A stretch of DNA of 64,000 bases from Fonticula-like sp. SCN 57-25. Lineage: Eukaryota; Nucleariida; Rotosphaerida. A program made the translations under genes and the position numbers. Below are positions 19,557 through 29,160 of this stretch, piece after piece. The DNA lies in contig MEDX01000015.1 of the NCBI GenBank assembly GCA_001724245.1, forward strand, positions 1-64,000. The letters run 5' to 3'. The notes beneath the pieces are model-generated. The model ran no database searches. It worked only from the letters and a program-made list of their open reading frames with translations, and had not been told where the DNA came from. Numbering within the stretch: the stretch's first letter is position 1; every line of letters begins with the position of its first letter.

Positions 19557-20789
19557 TTACAGTGGTTCTTCATTCGAACTGTCTTTTTCGCCCTTGCCGA
19601 GCAGCGTATTGAGGTTCACGTGCGCGACAGTCCCGCTGACACTTACAGGCGCCTCGAGCTCCACCCAGCGCGTGATTGTCCTCGCCGCGCGTCCACTGGC
19701 GTTGGCAAACGGCGCGTGTGCGAGAAGGATGTGCGGCACCGAGTGGTCCGACCACGGCCAGTCGCTGCACCCGACGACGCGCGCGACGACAGTGCGCCTG
19801 CCCTCCCCCACGGCGTCGACGGTGAGGCCGCGCGCGTCGCCGACACTGCCGCGCGCCGCGTGGAGCCGCGAGATGGCGAGGACGAGCTCGTGGTCGGACG
19901 GCCGCGCCCACCCCGGCGGCGCGTACGTTTCTGCGAGCGCGCGGACGGCGGCAAGCGACGCGTCGTCGAGCCTCAGAATGGTCCGCTCAACGCGCGGCGA
20001 AAGTGTGTATTTTGACGGGCTCATGCTCATGAGGAGCTCAAAGAGGCGCATCTCGGCGTCGGCGCTGAGGTGCGAGCTGCCGCCGACCACGTTGAACACG
20101 TTGTAGCTGAGGAGGCGGCCGCGCCTTTTGTGCTCCTGTAGCTCCTTGGTGATCTCGGCGGCGAGGTACGACTGGTCCTCCCAAATGTTGACCCGCGTGA
20201 GCTGCGGGTGCGCGTTGAGCAGATCGCGCAATGCGGCAAGCTTGTGAGCCGACGTCTTGAGCGACGTGTTGGTCTTGTATACGTACTCGTGAAAGGAGAG
20301 CGAGCCGCCATCAAGCAGCTCGCGCACGCGGGGGGCGGCAAGCATCCCGCGGCCAGTCAGGAGAACAGTACGGCCGCCGGTGCGCCACGAGGATCGCGCG
20401 GCCTCGACGACCGATGAGTTGAACATTGAAGGGTCGCCGGGGGCGATCCCAAACGAATCGCCAAGGCTGTACGGATGCTCGAACCAGCCGAGCCCGCCGC
20501 GCTCGCGCGACCGCATAAGCAAGTCCTGTGCGTCGCTCGCCCAAAAGAGAGGCTGCGGGACAGGCGAGCGGAACAAAGTACCATCAAAGTCAAAGATGTT
20601 GAGCTCGCTGCGGCTCGAGTGAAAGCGAACATCAGAACGACCAACCATCACTGTCGAACCGCGGTCCGTGCATGGGCGAACTGACAGCGGGCCAAGGCAA
20701 TCTTCAGACGCGTCTACTACAAAGGCGTTTACCCAGCGGCCGCTTACGCGCGCCTGGCAGCGATGCCCTTTTGTCCACACCACGCTCAT
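19557..20789 (-). CDS. HAD-fold protein related to Swiss-Army-Knife RNA repair family
   Basis: Intronless, 410 aa. HAD motif I is FDFDGTLF (Asp67, Asp69), motif II is LLTGRG and motif IV is NIWEDQS. The order and the wording around motif I (RSPVPQPLFW) match the HAD_SAK type found in fungal and protist 'Swiss Army Knife' RNA repair-like proteins. The C-terminal third carries a SVPHILLAHAP segment that recalls the PHxT strands of RNA ligase/2H-type folds, but catalytic residues there are not certain. Possible role: nucleic-acid 3'/5' end processing; this is inference. Confidence 0.72.
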   Translation of the reverse strand: MSVVWTKGHRCQARVSGRWVNAFVVDASEDCLGPLSVRPCTDRGSTVMVGRSDVRFHSSRSELNIFDFDGTLFRSPVPQPLFWASDAQDLLMRSRERGGLGWFEHPYSLGDSFGIAPGDPSMFNSSVVEAARSSWRTGGRTVLLTGRGMLAAPRVRELLDGGSLSFHEYVYKTNTSLKTSAHKLAALRDLLNAHPQLTRVNIWEDQSYLAAEITKELQEHKRRGRLLSYNVFNVVGGSSHLSADAEMRLFELLMSMSPSKYTLSPRVERTILRLDDASLAAVRALAETYAPPGWARPSDHELVLAISRLHAARGSVGDARGLTVDAVGEGRRTVVARVVGCSDWPWSDHSVPHILLAHAPFANASGRAARTITRWVELEAPVSVSGTVAHVNLNTLLGKGEKDSSNEEPL

Positions 20790-21045
20790 CGTCGCGACCG
20801 AAAGGATGACACACCAAATGATAATCGCGCGCCAGAGCCACAGCGAAATATATTACGCAATAGGAATACTTTGGCCAAGCGGCAAGCATGGGCAAAGGAC
20901 CAGCGGTACTGCCAAAGCTTTATCTCGCTGAAATGTTGGAGATGCGCGTGTGTACAGTGTCGTGCAGCGGTGCACCCCGCATAAATAAACACGCGATCGA
21001 GAATCTGAAACTGTTTATTCTCGAGTGCCGATGTACAATTGATCT

Positions 21046-21422
21046 CTAAACCTTGACGTTGCCGACAACCGGATACCGGGCGGAAAAGAACTTGACCCAG
21101 TCGTCCAGAACCTTGAGCTGCTTCTCGGTGAGCTCCGAGTAGTCGCTGACGCAATCCTCCAGCTTGAGCGAGCTGGATCCGAGTGCCTACATTGCAGACC
21201 ACTCTGCATCAGCTTCACGTAACGACAGAAAAGTAATAGCCAAGGTAAAAGACGCACCTTCGAGGCATCCTTGCCAGCAAAGACGTGGTAGCTGCCCCCA
21301 GGGCCGTACACCTCGCGCTTCGCGCTCACATCGTAGATGACGCCCTTGATGGCAACATACGTCGGCACGGACGCATCCGAGCCGTCGTGCCGGGCCAGCT
21401 CTGCTGGTGTCAACTCAAGCAT
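21046..21422 (-). CDS. Cytochrome-b5-like haem/steroid-binding protein (MAPR family)
   Basis: Coding exons 21258-21422 and 21046-21186 (71-nt intron starting GTGCGT) give 101 aa. The MAPR fold is clear: LTPAELARHDG, VPTYVAIKGVIYDVSAKREVYGPGGSYHVFAGKDAS, then LTEKQLKVLDDWVKFFSARYPVVG. The two haem-ligating Tyr of PGRMC/Dap1 type are present in YGPGGSYHVF. A further 5' intron is likely (GTACGT at 21496, acceptor just before the ATG), which places the ATG two bases after the splice site. No N-terminal membrane helix is coded, unlike PGRMC1, so it is probably soluble, like neudesin-type or short Dap1-like members. Confidence 0.87.
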
Positions 21423-21670
21423 GTCTGCGTCCAATGTGCACGTTAGACCTCTACAAAAAGCGTGCCCGCCGCCTCGCGCCCTGCTGTGTACGTACCGATG
21501 TCCCACCGCCCCACAAGATGTGACGTGATCCAACTCTTGGGTAGAATCAGGGGCAGAATCAGGTGTCATCCGCGCAGTCACGCGTCCGACCTGCGACGCG
21601 CCAGATCTAGCCGCATCTCGGTGCTTTCCTGAGCGCCCCGTGAGCGAACGTTTGAGCGCACCTTGTAGCA

Positions 21671-22180
21671 ATGGAGAATTCAGGGTCGTCGCCGGCGCCG
21701 TCGCCGTCGCCCTTGCTCTCGTCAGCCTCCGGCTCGACCATGTCTGGCAGCCGCGGCCCGGCCATCTCGCCTTCGCCGCCGCCGACCGTGGGCTTCACCT
21801 TCACTGTGAACCACATGAACCCTCAGCTGCGCCTGGCCGTTATCGAGTGGCTCGACCGCCGCCAGATGCGCGAGAACGCCGAGTACAACCTGCTCAGCGC
21901 GGTGCAGGCCGCCTCGTCACTCAGGAAGCGGCCAAAGCCGACAACGAGGAAGAAGCCCAAGGATAAGGACCCGCAGGGCGGGAATGTGCACCTTACGCAC
22001 AGGGGCGTCCCAAGCACATCCTGGGTGTCGCGCGGTATTTGCCTCTGGGCAGGCTGCGGCGCCGTTACACGCACTGTCTGCGATCTCGCCGAGCACATGC
22101 AGTCCGCCCATGAGAGAAAAGCCCCGGCCTCCTCCCCGTCTACCGCCCCCCTCAACGTCGTCGATGACGACGCTGTATAA
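21671..22180 (+). CDS. Small C2H2-type zinc-finger-like protein
   Basis: Intronless, 169 aa. A Ser/Pro-rich N-terminus is followed by a helix-forming stretch (LRLAVIEWLDRRQMRENAEY), a basic linker (RKRPKPTTRKKPK) and a single finger, CLWAGC...HMQSAH (C-x4-C-x12-H-x4-H). A DNA- or RNA-binding role is possible. I do not recognise a named family. Confidence 0.7.
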   Translation: MENSGSSPAPSPSPLLSSASGSTMSGSRGPAISPSPPPTVGFTFTVNHMNPQLRLAVIEWLDRRQMRENAEYNLLSAVQAASSLRKRPKPTTRKKPKDKDPQGGNVHLTHRGVPSTSWVSRGICLWAGCGAVTRTVCDLAEHMQSAHERKAPASSPSTAPLNVVDDDAV

Positions 22181-22328
22181 ACCCTTTCCATGATTATTAT
22201 GCCTATGCTGTTTTGTGTACATTATTTTAAGTCAAACGCTTTCCTACTGTATTATACAAACGAAAAAGGAAATAAATAACGGATATATCAAACAACAACT
22301 AAACAACGAAAAAAGCGGCGCTGCCTCA

Positions 22329-24644
22329 TCAAAGGTTGAGCGAAATGGCCCCGCAGGCGCGCTCGGCAGCGAGCTCGGCGCGCAGAGCCGCCGCCTCCTC
22401 CTCCCACTTGAGCGCGGCCGCCTCGTGCTTCTCAATGAGACGGCGCAGCGTGCGCTGCTCGTACTCGCGCTTGCCGAGAATGTCGGCAATCTCAGTCTTG
22501 CTGTCGGCCAGCGCCAGGCGAAGCATCGACACCTCGGCGCGAAGCTCGGCAAGCTCGGCGTCGCGCGTGTCCTCCTCCTCCTTGGCGGGCGTCTCGGCCG
22601 ACGCGACCGTCTCGTCAAGAGGCGTCTCGGGCTCCTCCTCCTCCTCGTCGGCAGAGTCAGAGTCAGAGTCAGAGTCGGCCTCGCTCTCCTCAGCCTCGGC
22701 CTCGCTCTCCTCCTCCTGAGTTTCCTCCTCCTTCTGCTCGACCTCGGCGACCGCGGGCTTGGGCTCAACCTTTTCGCCGTGAGGGAAGCGCCACTTGTCG
22801 ATGGCGGCAAAGAGCTCGTCGGCGAGCGTCGGCGTGCGCGCGAGGATGTGGAAAGTGCTGACAACGCCCGGCTCGAGGACGAGCATGATGGTAAGGCCGC
22901 GGTCGCCGGCGCGCTCGCAGCGCAGCGCAGGGACGAGCCACGTGTTGATGGCGGCACCGCTGTAGACGCGGCCAGTGTCCTCGTCGCGCATAAAGATGAG
23001 GCGCGTGTTGCCCGAGGCCGACGTGTGCGCGACAAGAATGTCGCCCTTGCCAAAGCGGTCCCAGGCGCCGTCGCGCAGCACCTTGACGAGCACCGTCATG
23101 CGCGCAACGTTCACCTCGCCGCGGCTGAGACCCATCTGCGCGTCGGTCAGGTCGACGGCCGGCGGGGGCGCGGCCTCCTCAATGGGGCCGGTCGACGCGT
23201 TCACGCCGCTGGCGCTGCTGGCGGCCGACGTAGAGCGCGACACCTTGCTGTCAACCGACGACGCCGACGTCGAGCGGGCGGCGGCGCCGCTATCGCCGGG
23301 CACGTGGAGGTGCTGGCGCGGCGCGGCGACGCTCTTGCGCGCGCCGAGGATGGCGAGCCACGCGCGCTTGTCGTCCTCAGTGGACGCCTGCACAATCAAA
23401 AGGTCCTGCGGCTTGCTGATGCGCAGCTCAAACATGTGGCGGCCAAACTCCATGTCGGGGATGTCCATCGCGCTGACGTCGGCAATGTGCGCGAGCGGGC
23501 GGAAGAGCTTGTACGGCTTGGCGCCCGAGGCGACGGCGGCGGCAGCGGCGGCAAGCGCGCTGGGCGTGATGCCGTTGCACGCGGCGTGGCCGTCGGCGGC
23601 CTCAATAAGCAAAACAGTCTCGCCGACAATGGCGAGGGTAAACTCGCGGCGCGACTTGATCTTCATCTCCTTGATCGAGACGTGCGCAACGTCGCTCTGG
23701 CGGGTGATGCGCGTGCTCGTGTTGCGCGCAAGGGCCACGTGCTGGGTGCCAAAGTCAATGGCCTGCTGGAGCATGCGGATGCGGTCCCAGTTCTGCTGAG
23801 CGCGCGTCTCCTCGTTGATGCGCTGGAGCAGCTTGCCCATCTCGTCGACGGCAGCGGCGCACGCGGCATAGTCGGCGTGATCGGCGGGCGTCTTGGAAAC
23901 AATGCTCTGGAGCGTCTGCTTGTACTGGAAAAGGCGCGAGGTCGGGGCCGTAAGGTCCTCACGGATGTTGAGGCGGAGGTGCGCATTGTCGGGCGCGCCG
24001 CTCAGGGACGCAGTAAAGGTGGCAAAAGCGCGGTGGTTGGTCGACTGAAGGCGAGCGACCTCGGCGTTCATGCGATGCTGGTTGCTCGTGTACACGGCGT
24101 AGATCTCGCACTTGCGCACAAAGTCGGTCAAAAGGTCGCCAATGGTCTCGATGACGGGCGACTGGGCTGCCTGGCGCTCAGACAGCGAAGCCATAAAGGC
24201 AGAGTGGAGGGTCGAGACCTCGGACAGGTTGGCAAAAAGGAGGTCGCACTCAATGGCCGTCAGAACACGCGTCTTCTGGATCGGCTGCACATAGACACGC
24301 GAAATATCGGAAAGAACCTCGCAAAAGCTCTGCTCAGTGCGGATCAGCTCAAAGATGGCCTCCTGGCGCTGGCGCTCGGCAGGGCTGATGGCGGCGAGCT
24401 CGAGCTCAGACACATGCTGGGACCAGAGCGTGCCCTCGGGCGACGCCTTGGTGCGGATAACGGGGCGAGCAATAATTTTGCTCGACTTGGCGCTCGAGAA
24501 GATGCTGGCGCCAGTGCGGCGCGCCGGCGTCACGGGCTCCTTGCGACCCGTCGCGCGATCCTTGACAAAGTTGGCCAAATCATTCAACTCGCGACCGTTA
24601 TGCTCGGTCAGCACACCGCGAAGCTTCCTGTCGTCGTCACCCAT
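22329..24644 (-). CDS. Rho exchange factor with DH-PH and RanBP1-like domain
   Basis: Intronless, 771 aa. The DH domain spans about residues 95-290 (RQEAIFELIRTEQSFCEVLSD, YVQPI, TIGDLLTDFVRKCEIYAVYTSN). The PH domain spans about 310-450 (REFTLAIVGETVLLIE, FRPLAHIADVSA, and a terminal DDKRAWLAILG helix). Residues about 515-618 look like a Ran-binding domain: VLVKVLRDGAWDRFGKGDI, NTRLIFMRDEDTGRVY, AAINTWLVPAL and a final helix, DELFAAIDKW. The C-terminus is acidic and then coiled coil. DH-PH activates Rho-type GTPases. The RanBD-like part suggests binding of Ran-GTP or a PH-like scaffold role. The upstream frame is open to 24728, but the ATG at 24644 is favoured by the MGDDDR start. Confidence 0.88.
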   Translation of the reverse strand: MGDDDRKLRGVLTEHNGRELNDLANFVKDRATGRKEPVTPARRTGASIFSSAKSSKIIARPVIRTKASPEGTLWSQHVSELELAAISPAERQRQEAIFELIRTEQSFCEVLSDISRVYVQPIQKTRVLTAIECDLLFANLSEVSTLHSAFMASLSERQAAQSPVIETIGDLLTDFVRKCEIYAVYTSNQHRMNAEVARLQSTNHRAFATFTASLSGAPDNAHLRLNIREDLTAPTSRLFQYKQTLQSIVSKTPADHADYAACAAAVDEMGKLLQRINEETRAQQNWDRIRMLQQAIDFGTQHVALARNTSTRITRQSDVAHVSIKEMKIKSRREFTLAIVGETVLLIEAADGHAACNGITPSALAAAAAAVASGAKPYKLFRPLAHIADVSAMDIPDMEFGRHMFELRISKPQDLLIVQASTEDDKRAWLAILGARKSVAAPRQHLHVPGDSGAAARSTSASSVDSKVSRSTSAASSASGVNASTGPIEEAAPPPAVDLTDAQMGLSRGEVNVARMTVLVKVLRDGAWDRFGKGDILVAHTSASGNTRLIFMRDEDTGRVYSGAAINTWLVPALRCERAGDRGLTIMLVLEPGVVSTFHILARTPTLADELFAAIDKWRFPHGEKVEPKPAVAEVEQKEEETQEEESEAEAEESEADSDSDSDSADEEEEEPETPLDETVASAETPAKEEEDTRDAELAELRAEVSMLRLALADSKTEIADILGKREYEQRTLRRLIEKHEAAALKWEEEAAALRAELAAERACGAISLNL

Positions 24645-24807
24645 TACGTTGAGATACACACAAAACACACACACACACACACAAACACCCACACACTCTC
24701 TCGAAACGCGGGCGCAGAAGCGATTCACAGACGTTTCTGCGATTATTTTTGAATTTTCGTAACGGCAATCAGAGGCAATCAGACGTAAAATCAGGCAAAA
24801 TCAGAGG

Positions 24808-26292
24808 ATGCACACCCTCGCCACCCCTCGAGGGGATCATTTCTCATCTACCTCGACCCTGACGATGGCGGCGCTGTCGGCGGTGTTTTTTGGCGGCAGT
24901 TCGTCGGCGCCCCCGGTCGACGCCGAGTATGCGCAGTACATTGAGGAGCTGACGTCGTTTGGTCTTGAGCGACTCAAGCGCGAGCCGCAGCGCCTGCACG
25001 ATGCGCGCGAGCGATTGAATAGCGATCTTCATCAGCTTTCCGTGCGCGAGTACCGCTCCTTTGTGGCGAATGCCGATGCGACGCAGGCCACGTCGGAAGG
25101 CCTCGCGGCCGTTCGCGAGCGCCTCGATAGCCTAGAGAGCCACCTGCCTGCGCTGGTAGAAGCGTGTAGTAACGTGGAGGAGCGCGCGAGCGCTATCCGT
25201 GAGGAGCGCCGCGCGGTTAATCTTGTGCTGGAGCATCACGGGACGCTGCTTGAGCTGCTCGAGATCCCGCAGCTTCTTGAGACCTGTGTGCAGAACGGCT
25301 ACTATGACGAGGCGCTTGAGCTGGTGCAGCACGCGCATCGCCTGCGCACCCGTTTTGGCCACGTGTCGGTTGTCCGTTCGATCACGCAGGACGTGGCTGC
25401 GCACTGCGACCGCATGGTGAGCCAGTTAATCCGCCTTCTCCGCACCGACATCAAGCTCCCGATGTGCCTTCGCGTGACCGGCTTCCTGCGCCGCACAGAC
25501 TACTTTTCTGACGCGCAGCTTCGCCTTGTCTTTCTTGATGCCCGCGAGGCGGTTCTCTCGTCGCAGCTCGCTGCGATCCCGACGAGCGATCCCGCGGCGC
25601 ACCTGAAGCGCCACATGGACTGCTCGCGCGATCACCTGTTTGACATCATCACGCAGTACCGCGCCATTTTCGCCGACGCGGCAGGCCGCGACCCCGTGCT
25701 GCACGCGTGGGTGCTCCGCCAGACGCACAGCTTCATCGACACGCTCACGGCGCAGCTCGCGCGCGTCCGCGAGGGCGCCGCACTCGCTGCCCTCCTCACG
25801 CAGGCGATGTACTTTGGCCTTTCGCTGGGCCGCGTGGGCGCCGACCTGCGCGTCTTTATCGTCGCGCCGTTTGAGGAGGCTATCTTCCGCGTCACGACGA
25901 GCATCCTCGCCGAGGGGCTCGGGCGCTTCACAAACGAGCTGCCAACGGCGCCGCGTGCCACGTGCACGAGCGCGCAGGGCAAGGGCGAGAGCGTGCTGCT
26001 TGACAGCCCGCCTCTCGGGCTTCTGTACAACACCTTTATGGCGGCCACGAACGAGCTCAGGCAGGTCGCGCCGCTCAGCCTCATTGAGCGGCTCGCCGAC
26101 GCGTACCGCCAGACACTCGCCGACGCGGCCGCGGCAATCGTCGAAAACAAGCGCGACGACCACATGGAGCTGTTTACCACGGTGCTCGCACCGGCGGCCG
26201 TCCGCGCGTTTGCAAGCGTGTACGCGTCGCACGCGTCAATGGTCACCGAGCGCATCGCCGTGCAGCAGATCTGCGCCCAGTTTTCGGCGTAG
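24808..26292 (+). CDS. COG8: COG8, conserved oligomeric Golgi complex subunit
   Basis: Intronless, 494 aa (475 aa if the in-frame ATG at 24865 is used; that one, MAALSAVFF, may be the true start). The N-terminal half matches COG8 closely: YIEELTSFGLERLKREPQRL, LLELLEIPQLLETCVQNGYYDEALEL, LIRLLRTDIKLPMCLRVTGF, then HLFDIITQYRAIFAD and LLTQAMYFGLSLGRVGADLR. COG8 bridges lobes A and B of the COG tether in retrograde Golgi transport. The protein is shorter than animal COG8 because the variable C-terminal extension is missing. Confidence 0.93.
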   Translation: MHTLATPRGDHFSSTSTLTMAALSAVFFGGSSSAPPVDAEYAQYIEELTSFGLERLKREPQRLHDARERLNSDLHQLSVREYRSFVANADATQATSEGLAAVRERLDSLESHLPALVEACSNVEERASAIREERRAVNLVLEHHGTLLELLEIPQLLETCVQNGYYDEALELVQHAHRLRTRFGHVSVVRSITQDVAAHCDRMVSQLIRLLRTDIKLPMCLRVTGFLRRTDYFSDAQLRLVFLDAREAVLSSQLAAIPTSDPAAHLKRHMDCSRDHLFDIITQYRAIFADAAGRDPVLHAWVLRQTHSFIDTLTAQLARVREGAALAALLTQAMYFGLSLGRVGADLRVFIVAPFEEAIFRVTTSILAEGLGRFTNELPTAPRATCTSAQGKGESVLLDSPPLGLLYNTFMAATNELRQVAPLSLIERLADAYRQTLADAAAAIVENKRDDHMELFTTVLAPAAVRAFASVYASHASMVTERIAVQQICAQFSA

Positions 26293-26425
26293 AGTAGACA
26301 GATTCTTATGTGTAAATAATGTTGATATTCGTGTAATACTACAATAAACAATGCTACAAATTGCGTTCTGCCGCAAAAATGACAGCCGGCGACGCGCTAA
26401 TTAAACAAAAAACTGAAAACAATAT

Positions 26426-28041
26426 TTAGCGAATGTTCTTTTCCGTGTCCATGAGAACGTTGACGACGGCGGAGAGGTTGCCCTGGTACAGGCTGAGCAG
26501 CCTGAGGTTCTCTGCGCGGTTCGCGAGCCCAAGCTCCTTTAGCCTGGTGAGCTGCTCGGCGTACTTTTGCGACGCGACCGTCTCTGCCGCCGGGCTGAGC
26601 GGCTCGTTCCCCTTTGCCGGCGGCGCCTCGACGACCACCTGGCAGCTGACCGCCGCGCCAAAGCGGTGCCCCTCGAGCGTTGTGAGCTGCCACGACGACG
26701 CGTGCGTGCCGGCGCGCGCCGGCGCGACCAGCGGCGCCTCGAGCAGCACCTGCTGCCCGGGCGACACGCGCATCAGCACCGGCACAGACGTCATCGCGCC
26801 CATGCGGTCGCCATTGACGAGCTGCAGCTTGACGCCCGCGGGCCACGCGACGCGGCTGTTGTTGCGGAGCGTCCAACGCTGCACAAACGACTCGCCGGGT
26901 GCGAGCGGGCGGGCGCTCGGCACGCGCTGGTCGCCAACAGACTCGCTCGACAAAAACACACTCGAGCTGGGAAATACACGTCAGCAACAAACGAATGTTT
27001 AATTAAGGTAACGCACTCTGCTCCAGCGGCGGACGGCGACACGAGCCGAACAACCGCCTTTTCCTTTTCGTCGCTCTGCCCCTTGGGCACCGCAGTGTTC
27101 GAGTCGACCTTGGTCTCGGTCTGCACCTGCTTCTGTTCCTGCTCCTGCTTCGGCTGCTCGGTGGCTCCGACTGGCGGGAGGAGGACGCGATGGCGCCAAT
27201 GGTCGCCGGGGATGGGCGACCGGATGATCATAAAGACGTGCAACGTGTCGTGCCCGACGACCGCCTCGCACTTGACGCAGAGGTCAAAGTCGGCGCAGTG
27301 GCCGCACTTAAACCGGATGCCGCGGACCGCCGCGCCGCAGCGGCTGCACTCGACGCCTTCATGAAGAACAAGATCAGCATCGTCCTCCTCGTGCTCCACC
27401 TCGAAATGCTCAACCTCGACCTCGGCATCAACCTCGGCGTCATCAGACTCGACGACCTCAACAATGTCTGCGTGCGCCTCGTCTGCCGTCTCACCCGCCA
27501 ATGCAGTCAAAATAGAAATTACGGGGCCGTTGGCAGGTCCGGCGAGCGCGTCCTCAAAGACGTTCTCATCGTCGGCAACGACCGGGGGCGACGGCGGGAC
27601 AGAGTGGAACAGATCCTCCTCTTCGGCCGCCGGCACCTTTACCTGCAGCAGGTCGGCCGTTTGCGGCGCCGGCGCAACGGGCGGCGGGCTCGGCAAAGAG
27701 ACGACGACAAAGCCCTCCTCGATGGGGTAGTCGGCGGGGAGCGATGCCGTCAGAGTCAGCATCGCGGGGCGAACCCGCGCGGCCCTGCGGTAAGCCTCGG
27801 CGACATCGTCGGTGGATGCGATGCGAACAGTCGACTCTCCGTCGCCCACGCAATGCAGCGTGAGCGGCGCCGAGCCGTCCAAAAGAAAAACATCCTTGAC
27901 CAGCGCGAGGAGGCCCTCGTATGTCGGCGAAGCAGCAACGTATTTTGTCACGCCATTCAACTCAACCTTGACCGTCGTGAGTGGCAGTCGCGACGCGCTC
28001 AGCGACGACGACGCCAACGCCGCCGGCTCCACGGACAGCAT
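26426..28041 (-). CDS. NBR1: NBR1-type selective autophagy receptor
   Basis: Two exons (27017-28041, 26426-26966; 50-nt intron starting GTGCGT) give 521 aa. Domain order is PB1 (about 20-105: TTVKVELNGVTKYVAASP), a low-complexity acidic linker, a ZZ finger (about 225-270: CSRCGAAVRGIRFKCGHC...DLCVKC), the NBR1-specific FW domain (about 345-455: RPLAPGESFVQRWTLRNNS, WPAGVKLQLVNGDRMG) and a C-terminal UBA (about 475-521). This is the full ancestral NBR1 set. NBR1 links ubiquitinated cargo to autophagosomes; an LC3-interacting motif is not obvious. It is divergent from NOP16 across a spacer with three CRE-like sites. Confidence 0.94.
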
Positions 28042-28174
28042 GGCTCGCGAAGAGTACGGGAGATTACGTGGCGGCCCTCAAAGACCAAATACTCTCCTCA
28101 GGGCAGACGCGGCACTGTGTTGGCACGCAGACGCGCGCTATTTTTCGATTGCGTCAGCGATTGCACAACACTTG

Positions 28175-28222
28175 TGACGTCACATATTAGATTGCTGACG
28201 TCACAACTTGCATCTGACGTCA
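28175..28222. promoter_or_regulatory. Cluster of three TGACGTCA (CRE/ATF-type) palindromes
   Basis: Perfect TGACGTCA sites are at 28175-28182, 28196-28203 and 28215-28222, spaced 21 and 19 bp (about two helical turns), in the 205-bp divergent spacer between NBR1 and NOP16. The last lies 25 bp before the NOP16 ATG. bZIP factors of the CREB/ATF type bind this sequence in other eukaryotes. Confidence 0.7.
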
Positions 28223-28246
28223 CACGGCACACGCGGCTCGATCCCC

Positions 28247-28851
28247 ATGGTGAACCCTCGCCAGCGCCGCAAGCAGCGCAGCGGCACCGGCCGCGTCACG
28301 CGCCGCACGGCCAACAAGCACAACAAGAAGGTGCGTCACGTTGTGCTTGATCTGTAGGACTGCGCTAACACTGCTCGCCAGGTGGTCATCAACAATGAGC
28401 TCATCAAGGAAGTGTGGAACGTGAACGACACGCTCAAGCAAAACTATGAGCGTCTCGGGCTCGCCCACAGCCTCCACACGTCCGTCGGCGTGGAGGGCCC
28501 CTCTATCACCTCCCCTCTCATTCAGAGTACGGATCCCCAATCGCCCGTGCCGTATCACTTACACGCGCTCCAGAGCTCGAGGCGTACGCCGCCGCCGAGA
28601 TCCACGAGGAACACGATCTCTCCGATAACCAGACCAGCACGCTTCGCCGCCTCATCGCCAAGTACAAGGACGACTACAAGGTACCGGATCCTGCTTCTCT
28701 GCTCGTGCTTTTGCTAACCCGATCATCTCAGGCGATGGCGCGCGACATGAAGATCAACAAGTATCAGTTGACCGAGGGTCAGCTGCGCAGACAAATTACA
28801 AAGCTCAATGCCGCCACCGCCGCGCGTGAGGAGGCTGCCGCGAGCTCGTGA
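28247..28851 (+). CDS. NOP16: NOP16, ribosome biogenesis protein
   Basis: Four exons (28247-28330, 28382-28526, 28574-28680, 28732-28851) give 151 aa. The protein begins with a basic NPRQRRKQRSG stretch, then INNELIKEVWNVNDTLKQNYERLGL and, near the C-terminus, LRRLIAKYKDDYKAMARDMKINKYQLTEGQLRRQI. These are the N-terminal basic box and the conserved KYG.DYKAMARD..N..Q.T..QL block of NOP16, a nucleolar 60S assembly factor. Introns are 47-51 nt. Confidence 0.92.
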
Positions 28852-29160
28852 GCAAATGGCCTTTCTTTTCTAGACGGTCCGTTTGTGCTCAACTGTGTTT
28901 TTATTAGTCGTGTCTTGTGCCTGTACATTCTTAAACGCATATCGAGCAATATATTTGCTGTACATTTGTGTTCCCTGGATGCATATTCCTTGCGCCCACG
29001 TTCTCTATGCAAACGCAAACATATAGGCCAGTTCAGCTGCCCCTGGATCGCGCACGTTTGGGCAGGGAAATACGCGGTGCATGCCGTCAGGAGGTCTGTT
29101 TGAAACCGACTGATCTGACGAAAACCGACAAAACCGACCGCCGCTGCACAACAAAAGCGG

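Noticed and set aside
22215-24752. 845-codon plus-strand open frame
   Set aside because: It is antisense to the DH-PH-RanBD gene, with Arg/Leu/Ala bias typical of a GC-rich shadow frame.
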